64,000 nt of DNA from assembly GCA_000447185.1 (NCBI GenBank), contig KE647339.1, positions 38,349 through 102,348 of the forward strand, given 5' to 3'. Positions 18,261 through 30,530 of this stretch are shown here, one piece after another; the first letter of the stretch is position 1; every line of letters begins with the position of its first letter. Source of the stretch: Vairimorpha apis BRL 01. Taxonomy: Eukaryota; Microsporidia; Nosematidae. The notes beneath the pieces are model-generated. The model ran no database searches and was not told where the DNA came from. It worked only from the letters and a program-made list of their open reading frames with translations. The position numbers and the translations under genes were made by a program.

Positions 18261-20559
18261 CCTAAACTTAAGGCGTATATACAATCTTTTATACACAAAA
18301 AGACTTTGGAGTTTATTTCTTACAATCAAAGACGAGAATGTGAGTATAATAAACCTAGAGAGTAATAGGTGGAAAAGTTAATAAAATAATCCTGTAACAA
18401 ATATTATTATAGATATGAAATTTAAATTAAACAAAACAAAAAAGTTTTAAGATAATAAAAGTGAAAAATATGCAGGTAAAAATATTAATAAAAATAAACA
18501 ATTATAACACATTTACTCAATAAATTTATTTTTATACAATAAATAAAAAATTAATTTTCGTTTTATTTACCAAAAACATTATGAGCTAAATTTCGTTTAT
18601 ATATACAAATTTGATTTAATCATATAAAAATAATTTTTATTTACAAGAAACATTATGAGTTAAATCTCATTTATATATACAAATTTTATTTAATTATTTA
18701 ATCATATTCAAATCAAATTTATTGTTTTATACTTTTTTATTATAAAAAATATAAAAATTTTAAATTAATTAAATTTCAAATGATTGATAATATTAAATAT
18801 ATAAAAATGTTTTAGATGTGTTAACAAATAAAGATAAACGATTTAATAAAACTTTTTATATTGTTTTTTTTGGAAATTGAATTAATATAAAACTAATAAA
18901 CAAATAAAAACAATTGATAATATCAAAAATTATAGTATTTTCAAATTAAATAATATCAAATTAATTGTCTTATTATGTATATAAAATTAATAATTTAATC
19001 ATTATTTTTTTAGAAATAAAATTTATCAAAACATAGACTGTAAAAAATTAGTATCTTATAAAAATTTTTCATACAATTAATATTTTGTTAATACAAAACA
19101 CAAAATTTCAAGATAAAAAAATTTAATATTGAATAATTTATAGTTTTTGTTACATTAGAAATACTTAAATTAAAGTTTATTTAAAACTTAGTTTAATATG
19201 ATTATAATAAATAATTTATAGCTTTTGTTGCATTAGAAATACTTAAATTAAAGTTTATTTAAAACTTAATTCAATATGATTATAATAAATAATTTAATCT
19301 TTATTTTTTGTCGCAAATCAATTTGTATTATAATTTATTCTTATAGATAGAAAAAAATTATTTTTTGATTAAATAATTTATATTTAATAAAAGTAAATTT
19401 CACTAAAAAAATGAATTTCAAAAAAATGTTTTAATAAACAATAGATAATGATAAATTGAAAATTCTATAAAAAATATCATACACAAAATAAATAAAAATT
19501 ATTAAAATCTAAATTTTTGAAAATATTTCTTATTTTACTAAAACTGTTCTAAAACTTCTGGCGATGTTTTAAAAGATGTCTTAAAGGAATATTTAATATA
19601 AATCAATAATAAAATTGCTTATAATTCAATGATACAATATTTACTAAACGAAAAATAGAGTTTAATAATATCAAGAATTAAAGTACAAATAATTATTATA
19701 AAACAGTCAAATTTATAGTAAAAATTTAATTCGTTTTACTTTATCGATCATAATTGAATCAATTTTATACAAATAAATAATAAAATGGTACATAGAGCAT
19801 AAAGTTATGAAACAATTGAAAAAATACAAACTATAGAAATTATACATGAATAACAAAGATACAAAAATTATATATTAGAGATTATGTCAATAAATATAAA
19901 GTAAAGCAGATTATTAATAGATAACATACCAAATTAAATATAATCTGATATTTTGAGAATACAAAAAAATGAAATCTTGTAATATAAGAGAAGATTAAGA
20001 CAACCTAATAAAAATATTAAACAGATATTTAATTTGATTGTAAACATACTTTTTTGTTTACATCATGATATTAGAAGTAAAAGTTAATAAAAATGAGATA
20101 ATTGAAGATTAACTATGGAAACTTAAGATCATCGACCGTCATTGACGATGTGAGCACTATAGTTACTAAAATATTCTTATAGAGAAAATCATTATCGAAC
20201 ATGAAGTTTATCAAGAATTTGCAAACGTATAAAAAAAGATATGATAAAGTATATTTACTGTTAACACAAAAATACAAACTTAAAACATTATTAACTTTTA
20301 CTGAAAAGAAATAAATATTCCTGGTATACACAGATTTAAACTTAAAAAAAGTATAGTAAATATTTTGAAATAATGAAATTTATATTTTTTTAATATAAAT
20401 TTAAACGATCCATACACAACATAAATATTCATAAATTTATTTTATAAATATCAATTATTTTTTATATAAACGTATTTAAACATTTAATAACTTGTTTATA
20501 TTGGTATCATATATGTCTAATGCATAAAAAAATGTAAAATCAGAATATTTTATTAATTT
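18261..20559. other. A-skewed desert with one 78-bp duplication
   Basis: No gene supported. A stretch near 20090-20340 has slightly more G+C (ATCATCGACCGTCATTGACG) and may be the worn 5' continuation of remnant D, but I cannot align it. Confidence 0.5.
19132..19290. repeat. 78-bp tandem duplication
   Basis: AATAATTTATAG followed by TTTTTGTTACATTAGAAAT begins near 19132 and again near 19210, with about five substitutions over the unit (for example TAGTTTTTGTTA against TAGCTTTTGTTG). Non-coding. Confidence 0.8.
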
Positions 20560-21010
20560 TTTTAGAAGATAACACAAATTGGAACCAAGAGAATGCAATC
20601 AAAGCTTTTAAAATCTATAAACAAACAGTATTAGAATTAGTAATTTATAAATATAAAAAACAACCAACATATTAAATAAAAATCACAGGTAAGAGATTAA
20701 ACTTATTTGTGTATTCATCTTTATTATTCTAAAACTTTATAATTTATAAAATTAAGTTTTTTGAAAATATCATTAAAAAATGTAACATATAAAAAATTGG
20801 AATCATAAGTAATACTGAAAATAAAATAATGAAACTTATTCTAAATTTTTTATAATCTCAACTATTTATTAATACATTGACCCACCGAATGATTTTTGAT
20901 ATTGTTTCAATCAAAATCCTTATAATTGAAATAAGAGACATTAGTTCAAATCATCTTCATTTTATTGATGATATGACCTAAATTATCTAATAAAAAATAT
21001 AAATATTAGT
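20560..21010 (+). mobile_element. Decayed reverse-transcriptase fragment with F-I-D-D (remnant D)
   Basis: Plus strand, about 20886-20975: an open run with Phe-Asp-Ile-Val-Ser-Ile-Lys-Ile-Leu, then Ser-Asn-His-Leu-His-Phe-Ile-Asp-Asp-Met. Phe-Ile-Asp-Asp (20961-20972) fits the catalytic palm motif of non-LTR reverse transcriptases (F/Y-x-D-D), and the Ser-Asn-His-Leu lead is the same as in remnant J. A stop follows almost at once. Upstream, 20585-20670 reads Trp-Asn-Gln-Glu-Asn-Ala-Ile-Lys and may belong to the same element. No knuckle or endonuclease part follows here. Confidence 0.6.
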
Positions 21011-23279
21011 TTATTTATTAGTGAGAAAATATAAATTCTCTGCCATGGTTAGATTTAAATAAAATAAAAAAAAGATACATCTAATCGACAGGTATAGAAA
21101 TTGATACAGTAATGTTAAAAAATACCAATTATACAAATAATTAATAGCATTTGGTGATAATTTTATATTAAAATAAATATAAAAAATGGTTTAATCTACA
21201 ATTATCTGTGCGAAAAGTTTAAATAAACTTAATTAAAAATATAAAAAATTATATAAAATAATTTTATAAATCGAAAATCAACTCAATAGAGTATTTTAAT
21301 GAATTATGTTCTTTTAATTTACACGAAAACAAATTTTTTTATTTTTCGTTTAAAAGAATATTTAAAGATTAAGCTATAAAATTGTAATATCATGAATTTT
21401 TCAAAAAAAATTACTGTAAAGTAAAAGTAATTAAAATAAATTCAAAAAAAATTAATCAAAATCCCGACTTTAATAATTTAATTTATATAAATTTTACAAA
21501 AAATTAAAGTATTAAATAAATTTTATATGAAAAATTATATAAAAATTAAAACTCACGATATATTAAAAAATAAATAAAATTTGATTTATATCAATATTTT
21601 GCTCCTGACAAAAAACAAATGTTAATATCATAATCTCATTATAAACAAGAATTATTTTATATCAAACATTAGATTTGATTATATTAGATGATAACGAGTA
21701 AATATACGGATTTTTTTTACGAGGTAAAAAATATGGCATCAATTGATCAAGATGGTCAATTTTATTGATACCTTTTAAAAATAATGAAAACAAAATTTAA
21801 TATAAAGAGATAAACAAAATAAATTTATTAAAATTGTTTAAAAAAAGAAATGATGAAAAACACATCAACATAAATATTTCCAACTAAAAAATAAAAGCAG
21901 ATTGAATAACAACAAATAATATTATTTATGATCAAGTAAATTAAAATTTAAACAATTTCTAATTTTAAAATATTCTCCAAAAATACAATGATTTTAATGA
22001 ATCAATTAACATTAATATAAAAAAGAGTATTACTTTATTTTAATTTAAAAATACAGTTACTGAAAAACATAAAAGGACATTAATGGAAAAGATTTATAGA
22101 AATCTTATGCATATATCCAATTGATAAAAATAGTAAAAAAAATTATTTATACAGTGTAAAAAGAGAGTAAAAAAATCTATGCATAATGAAGATATAAAAT
22201 AGAAAAATAAAAAAAGAAGAAATTAATTTTAAAAAATATTTTTTAGAAAGTTTTATTTAAATAAAACATAAACAAAATGCTCTCAAGAAAATAAAAATGA
22301 ACTTTTTAAAGATAAAAAATATTTCTTTAAAAGAAAATAAAGTAAATTTATTTATATTAAAAATAATACAGTTTAAATTAATTTAAATAGAATTAATACG
22401 TATTAAAATATTACATTTTAAAATCTAAATCAAAAAAGAAATTATAAATTTGATTGATCTAATAAATATTTAAATAAAATTTAAAAACTTTTAGCTTATA
22501 AAAAAGTTTTAAACTTTACAAATTAGAATGTTAAAATTTTTGAAAATGAATTTATCATGAAAAGCCTATAAAAATTAAGTTTATACAAAAAAATGGGGGA
22601 AAAATAATGAAATTCCGTATTAATCTCAAAATATAAATATAAATTGAAAGATTAAAAATATTCATTATAAAATAAATCAAATAAACATATATTGAAATTG
22701 ATAAGATGAACAAAGGTTGTTCTTTTAGTACAAAATACTTACTTTTAAAAAAGATGTAAATACAACAAAATTTGTATTTTATGTTGAGTTATATTAACAC
22801 TAAAATAAAAATTCAAAAGATTTAGTTTTGATATTAAGTCGGATAAATTTTTAAAACATTTAAAAAATGTATTAAAGTTTACCTTTCACTATAAAAAAAT
22901 GGGTTTTAAAATGTTAATATGCTATTACGATTAATAGCATAATAAAAAATCAAAATATTCGACTTTTATAAAAAGTAGAACAAATTTTAAAATGTAAAGA
23001 CTTATAATTAAAAAAATATAGTAAGATCATATTTAGCATGTAGTGTTATGAAACTATAGTCTAATTGATTTTTAAATAAAATGATACCATCGAAAAATCA
23101 AGATACTAATAATATTATAATATAAAAATGAATGTAAGAAATTAACACATTGAAAATTTTACAATACATCACAAACATTTATTGAAAAAATTCAAATATG
23201 AATTTAATAAAACCCGACATGTTACAATGTCAGATCTTAATTAAAAAGATTTTAATTCATAAGAATAATTTTATTATTA
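21011..23279. other. A-skewed desert
   Basis: No gene, RNA or element recognised. The + strand is A-rich over T (for example 34 A to 21 T at 22201-22260). Confidence 0.5.
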
Positions 23280-23365
23280 TTTTAATTTTTAAAATCAATA
23301 AAAAATTAAGAGTCAATACTCTGTTGGGGGTGAACTTTACGTGTGTATTTATACTTTTATTTTTA
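23280..23365. other. Short G+C-richer island at an AT-skew switch
   Basis: GAGTCAATACTCTGTTGGGGGTGAACTTTACGTGTGT-like text at about 23310-23347 (given here only by its key parts GAGTCAATACTC and GTTGGGGGTGAAC) is unlike its surroundings. GAGTcaatACTC is a short inverted repeat. To the left the + strand is A-rich, to the right T-rich. It could be a worn RNA gene, a regulatory or replication site, or a remnant of an element; none is proven. Confidence 0.35.
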
Positions 23366-26300
23366 AATTAATAAATTAAATTAAAGCTTAATTATTTAAA
23401 TTATTTTTATTTTATGTCATTTTTCATTTTACATTTTTATCAATACATAATTATCTTAAGTATTTATGATTTTGATTTTACATCTTAATTAATGTTATTA
23501 TGAAATATTAATTTTTACAGATCTTTCATATATTTTTTAATATAAATCTTTATATATTATATCTTTTTTTGATTTAATGACATATATCTTTAATCTTTTA
23601 ATATTTTGACTAGAAAAATGTATTATTATTAAATGAAACAAAATATAATAATATTTTTTCGTATATAATTTTTATTTTCAAATGTATTAAATTACAATTT
23701 ATCTTTAATTGATTTGTGCCATTTTATCATAGTTGTTATATATTTTATATGTTCAAATAAAAAAGTTTTTAATAATTTTGTATCTGAAAAAATTTTATTA
23801 AATTATTATAATGTTTTTTATTTGCTTGTATAAAAAACTAAATATTTTTTTGTTTTTAGACAAAACAACAGATATTAATTATAACGTGTTATTATATATA
23901 TAGTCAAATTATTATTTTAATTTATATAAAAAAAATTATACTAATAAACTTTTGATCATCATAAAAAATATTTAAAATTAAAAATATAAATATATATTTA
24001 AAAAAAGACAAGAAATTATTTTTTTAAAAAACGATAAAGTTTACTTTTTGTATTGAATTAACTTATTTTTGTTTTTATTTTTTTCAAATACCTTAATTAA
24101 TAAAATTATTTAAATTATTTTTAGATTTTTTTTATACAATATTATTAAATTATTTAAAAAGTTATACATATTAATAAATTTTAAAATGATTATTATATTG
24201 TTTTTAAATAAAATAATTCAATAATATTGTATAAAAAAATATTTATTTCTTACTTATGTTTAAGTGAATAGATAAGAATCTTCTTTTTAAGTAAAGAAAT
24301 AAACTTGAGCCTTTAATCTTTTTGTATGTTATACTTGTTTGTATAAAAATTACAATTGTAATTAAAATTTTGCACAAATTATTTAGTTTCATTTTTATTT
24401 AAGGAAATGTTTATTATAATTAATACTTAATATTATAAATATTTTAATTTATTGTAATTTATGTTTTGATTTTTAGTTATAGTTTTTATCATTTAAAATT
24501 TTTAAAGTTTTAACATAATTATAAAATTACTTGTTTTAATATAACAAATAAAAAAAAGTGATATTGTATCATAGATTATTTTTTATTTTTACATTCTAAA
24601 CTTATCTTATAAAAACTTCTCAGATGTATTTTACATGTTTATATATGAATATCTATAATATAATATTCATAAAGTTTAATGGATCATTTTGTGCCTTAAG
24701 TAAAAATAAAAAATAAATATTTCTTGATTTTCATGTTGTTTAAATAATTATAATATTATACTTTTTATTTAATTAATTTTTTAAAAGAAAATTTTTAAAT
24801 TTTACTATCTATATTAATGTTTCAAAATTCAAATAACATATAATTTTAATTAAAATTTAATTTTATATACTTTCTTATTTTAAATAATTAAATACATAAT
24901 TTTATTTAAAGTGTTTAATGTATTATACATAATTTTTTACTATAATTATATTTATTTTACAATGACATTGATGAAAATAAGAAAAAAAATTGAAACAAAA
25001 ATATTTCTTTAAATTAACAATTAAAGAAATTTTTATTAAAAATATTATATTCTAAATTAAAAGTTTTTTTTGTAAAAATTAGAATTATTTTGTTTAATTT
25101 AGTAACAAAAAATAATTGTTGTAGAATAATTTTTTGGTGTTTTATAATTTTTTATTTTATTTTTTTAAAAAATATTAATAATATGAATACTATATTTATA
25201 ATTTATCAAAAGCAAATTATCTTTTTTATTTAAATTTAATTTTTATTAGATAAAAAAGTGTCAAAAATTGATTATTTTTAAATTAAGTTAATAAATTTTT
25301 TATTTTGAAGATATATGTGCTTAAACTACTTCTTTTTACTATCTTCAAATTTGTATTTAATTTGTAAATTAAACTAACTAATTGTATTTTAAATGTTTAA
25401 ACGTAAGTATTGAAATATAAAAATATGTGTTTTTTATTAAATATTTCTTTCATTTTCAGTTTTTATATAAGTAATTATTTTCTTATGCAAATTTACATAA
25501 TAATTATGACCTAATTTTTTATTCAAAAATTATAAAAAGTCAAAGTGAAAAAAATTAATTTTATGAAATATGCATAAAATCTTATTGTTTTCTGCGATAA
25601 TTGGTTAGTTTTAATATGTATTTTAAATCCGTAATTTAATTTTTTTTGTAAACTTTAGACGTCATAAAAGACTACTTTTTTATTAATTATGAAAAAACAA
25701 AATCATACTTAAAAATGTTTTATTTAAAATTTTTGTATTCTAATAAAAATTCTTTTAATAAAATGATACAATATTTTAAAAGTATAATTAGAACATATCA
25801 TATGTGGTTTTTTTAAAAAATAACTAAAAACTTTCAGGTAAAATTGATAAAATCATGTCATGATAAAAGACAAAATGATCTAACATAATTTAGTAAAACA
25901 TAAATTATATTATATTATACTGTTGCTGAGAAAATGTTTTTAAAATTTAATTTTGAATTTTTATAAAACTGATTTATTTAATATCATTTAAACAAAGATG
26001 GTTTAATTAAACATTTATCTTTTTTATATATGGTGATAGTTGACATGTAGTGAAAATCAAAAATATTAATCTTTTTAATGTTAGAATATTTTTTTAATTG
26101 TTTATATTTAAATTAATGTTTAATATTCTTTATTTAAAAAATTAAAGTAAATTTTTTTTTAAAAATGATTAATATGCTTAATATAATTATCATAAAAAAA
26201 TTCTTAAAAATGTGAAACTTTTTATTTAACATATGTAAATTATACTGCAAAAATACTATAAGTTTTACATTATTGCTAAAATTACTATAGAATAAACGAT

Positions 26301-27299
26301 TTATATTTTAGTATATATTTTTATAAATCAAGATAAATCGTTTCATTTGCTTTTTTAATTTTTTTTCAATTATATAAGTTTCAATATTTAATTTAATATA
26401 AATCAACTTTTATAAATTTTAATAATAATAAAAATTCAATAACATACTTTTTGACCATATCTGTTATTGTACCAATAAACTAACATAATCAATTATTATT
26501 ATTTTGATTTAAATTACATAATCTGTTATAAGTTTGATTCATAATTATTACTAACAAAATTCAAAAACTATTATACATATATTACATTATTTGCTAGTTT
26601 GGCAATTTTCAATCTCTCAAACATTTTTAAATTTTAAAATATATCAAGATCTACTTAGAAAACATACATAAATGATGACGTTATCTGTTTATGTTTGTAT
26701 TTTTACAACCTTCTTTAATTTATTCTTCAATTTTGATTTTCTCTTAAATTTAAATACAAATCTGCAAAAAAAAGTATCTTAACTGATATAAACAAAACAA
26801 GTTGATTTTTATATATATGTATATTAAACTATATATGGCGCTCTTAAATAATAATAGGTTTTAAAATTTTAATCTTAATTTTATCTACTAAATGAATACA
26901 AATTTTAATCACCACTTTTAAATTTTTTTTCATCTATTTAATATACAACAAAAGTTTTATAGTTAATATTTACTCACTAATCACTTAAAAACATCCATGA
27001 AAAAAAATCAAAAGTAACGAACTTTTAATAAAAGTTAAAAGATTATTATATCTATGATTTTTTCATTTTATCACGAGATTAAGTTTTTTTTATTTTTAAC
27101 CTTTTAAAAAAAATTTAAATAATAATTAAATAATGATTTGCAATGTATATTTTATATAAATGAAATATTAATAATTGATATACCATTTAAAATAAAAAAA
27201 TGTTAAATATTTTCTGACAAATAAACTGTTTTTTAAGAAAAATTTTTATGTATTTATAAAATAAATAATTTTATAAGTTATAGTGATAACATTATTCTT
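23366..27299. other. T-skewed desert
   Basis: No gene or element recognised. T exceeds A on the + strand (35 T to 20 A at 24061-24120), opposite to the DNA left of 23.3 kb. Around 26450-26720 there is somewhat more C (TTTGACCATATCTG, GTTTGGCAATTTTCAATC), perhaps a very old remnant. Confidence 0.5.
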
Positions 27300-28910
27300 T
27301 TCTTATTTAAATTTCCGCCTCCCCTGGGCATACATGAGAGTCACAAACTTTTCGATACTGTGTGCTTAATTATGGCACATATTTTGCTTTCTTATATTCA
27401 TCCTTTTATGTTTTTCAGATGCTTCACTAAAAAATACAAATTTTACTGACACATTGTTTACATCAATATTATTTATACCTCGAAAATTTTTTTATACTTG
27501 AATAGGACACACAGATCTTACAAGTTTCTCTATTTTCTTCTCCTTCTCATCTTTACCAACATCCTTCTGGCAATAGCCTCGTCTTCGATTCATTAAAATG
27601 AACTCTAGGGTTTGTTTAAGCACTATTACTAGATGTATGTCATGAAGACTGTTTTATTTTTAGCTCTTTAATGTACTCCTTGTAGTATTCAGTTACCATT
27701 ACATCCCATTTAATTACATAGTAAATTGTCCTTATTCGTGCTATATGGATTGTGTCTAGCCTTTTCAAAGAGGCAGTAATTCTTTATTTTTCATTTTTGA
27801 CTATTTGAAGCCATAAGACGTTTGTTATTTTAATTTTGACTAAAATTATTTCCTTTCTCATCTTATCAAAAAACAAGAATATCATGTTTATTATGGCTAA
27901 CCTAAATTCTAAACCTGTTTTGGTTTCTATCTTATCTTTGCCAGATCATGTTCCATGTCTTTAAAAACAGAATAACTTAAGATTTTTTGGTCTTTTTGAA
28001 TCCATATTTTTTACACAGTAAGAAAATTACACTTCACTACTTAATTGTGTCTTCTCATGTAGTAATGTCTAACAGAGATCACACTTAATAGCTAGATGGT
28101 CGACTGTATTCCTGTGTAATAAACATTTAGGACGTTGTCCTTTATGTATAAGAAATATTCTTATTTTAATTGAAACAATACATGCTTTGATATAGACTGA
28201 TTGTTTCCATTTACCAGTCAAATAAAGAATTCTTCAATGCTTGTCCGTTCGCGAAATCTAGCTTCTTATAACTTTTAAGATTGGTTCGTTTTTTAATTTC
28301 ATTATATGCTTGTTCTTTTAAGCCTTAATTTTCTTCTTCGAAAATATTGCACTTCATAGGCCATACATAATCTTAAGGTATCTTACTATAAATTAAATGT
28401 AAGACGACATCTTTTCTTCTGCTTTCAGTATATCTGCATGCTTCAATGATCCATCATTAAATTCATATAAAGACTGATGTATGTTAAGAAAAATCAAATT
28501 ACATTTAATTCGATACTAGTAAAAATTCTATTCATTTCTTTTATCTAGAGGTATAATTGTTTACAAGCTGGTTGTAGATGTACCTGGTGTTTTATCAATA
28601 CCAAGCGAATATCAAAGTAATGACTTTTAAATTACTTAGACTCGAGATCTAAGTGCCAATGTGGAAACTAATGACTTATATAGCGTGTTTGTTAATGGTT
28701 TAAACCATGTTTTTACCATTAAACTTTATAATGCATTGTCTTTCCACATATGCCAAAATATCTGTCTTCTTTTTTTCAAAAGTTTCTTTTTTGACTATGT
28801 TGAAGATATCTTTTTTAATTCTTAAAGATTTGTATCTTTGAGAGCCTTTTAGAACAACTGCATCTTTATTACAAATCAAATATTTTGACAAATTTTTCTT
28901 TTTTCTCTCT
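27300..28910 (-). mobile_element. Decayed non-LTR retrotransposon, longest remnant (E)
   Basis: About 1.6 kb of G+C-richer DNA on the minus strand. From its 5' end (right), 28700-28891 is open for 63 codons with Leu-Lys-Gly-Ser-Gln-Arg-Tyr-Lys-Ser-Leu-Arg-Ile and Ile-Leu-Ala-Tyr-Val-Glu, as expected between reverse transcriptase and knuckle. At 28080-28113 comes Asn-Thr-Val-Asp-His-Leu-Ala-Ile-Lys-Cys-Asp. The C-terminal tail at 27570-27610 (CGTCTTCGATTCATTAAAATGAACTCTAGGG) matches the tails of the other remnants. Further 3', 27310-27540 is C- and T-rich and may be untranslated. Numerous stops; inactive. Confidence 0.7.
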
Positions 28911-30339
28911 AGACTAAAATCTCTAAAAAATTTAATTTTCTTCTTATATCAGCTTCAAGACTATGTATTTATATAAAATCTTCAATTATAAAACATAAAA
29001 AATTAATATAAGATTTTTATTTCAAGATTTAATATAAATTTATAATAAAATAACTCATTATTATTAAAACAAATATTTAATATATCAAAACATCATTTGT
29101 TACTAATGTTATCGATGGATTTTAATGTAAAACCATTGTATTTGAATGTATTAATTAATTTTTCAGAAATTCTACAGTTCATAAATTATTCTTCATTTAT
29201 TTTTTTAATATTTTAAACAATTGTGAACTAGCAATAAACTTTAAAATAAAATATTTTGTTTTAAGTTAAATTAAATATTCGTTAAATAATATCTTTAAAC
29301 TTTTACTTAATCAGTATTATTTGTATTTTTTTATATTATTTTTTAAATATTATTTATGTTACAATTTTCTTACATATTTTTAACGTTAAACTTTTAACAT
29401 TTTTAAAATAAAAAACATAGTTTATTCGACCAACTTTTATATTATATTATAATTATTAATAAAATTGAATGCATTTATTAATTTGTTTGTAGATTTATAT
29501 TTTAAAAATAAACCGGTAATTTTAAACCTTAATATGACACTTCATATTAAAAAAAAATTAAAGTTTTTTACGAAATCTTTTCTATTATAAAAAGTAATTT
29601 TAACTTAAATATAACAAGAACATTATTTTATTTGTATAAAGATACTTACGATGCTATGATTATAAAACAAAAAAGCTTTTATTAATTTACAAAAATAATT
29701 CGTTTTTGTTCAGTTTGAAATTTTTATTTTCAAAATGATTTGTTAGATAAATTTGTATATGTTACAAAATGTATAAACAATAATCACAAAAAACATGCAA
29801 ATTTAATTTTAAAAGAATATTTTAAATATCTGTTCAATAAGAGCAACGAATAATCTTGCAATATCACAAATTAGTAAATTAATTTATTGTAATCGTAGAT
29901 AAAATGATAAAATAGTTCAAAATATTGATGATTATATCTGCCTCGTACTTGTCGAGATCATGAACATTAACAGAACGATTGTAAAGAGAAGCTGTATTAA
30001 CATTGAATGAACTTGAAAAACTAAACTGCATCAAAATAAATTAATCGTATGCTACTACAATTTTACAACACATTTAGATTTAACAAATAGATAAGCTCAA
30101 TAAGTTAAATGCTTTAAAACACAGAATGTTGGAAATACTTATCTTGTAAAATTGAATCTTTTCTTAAGATCAAATACAGTATTTAAAATAAAATTGTTTT
30201 GGTAAAACTAAAATGTAGCACAGAAATCGTTTTAAACAGTAAAATTTTAAAATATTAAATCATATAAAACTGTTTAAATTAAACATTTTTCCTTAAATAT
30301 TTAAAAAATTAAAAAAGATAGTGTAAATATGAAATTTTT
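28911..30339. other. Desert
   Basis: Nothing recognised on either strand. Confidence 0.5.
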
Positions 30340-30530
30340 TACCTCGAAAAGAAACCTGATATGTGCACTACAATATAGAAATATCTTTTGAAGAAGAAAG
30401 TATAATGACTACATAGGAGAGACAAAAAAATATCTAAATCATACGGCAGTACAGTGTGATAGAATGATAGCACATGATTATGTGAAGGGCATAAAAAAGA
30501 TTTGATATGCATAAGTCTTAGTTTTTGCCT
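30340..30530 (+). mobile_element. Small knuckle-region fragment of the same retroelement (remnant F)
   Basis: Plus strand 30415-30500 reads Gly-Glu-Thr-Lys-Lys-Tyr-Leu-Asn-His, Ala-Val-Gln-Cys-Asp-Arg-Met-Ile, Asp-Tyr-Val. This parallels His-Leu-Ala-x-Lys-Cys-Asp-Arg-Met-x-x-x-Asp-Tyr in remnants B, C and G. It is short and heavily worn. Confidence 0.45.

Noticed and set aside
20113..20331. 72-codon minus-strand frame
   Set aside because: Low complexity Phe/Tyr/Leu, no motif; the region may be a worn retroelement part on the opposite strand.
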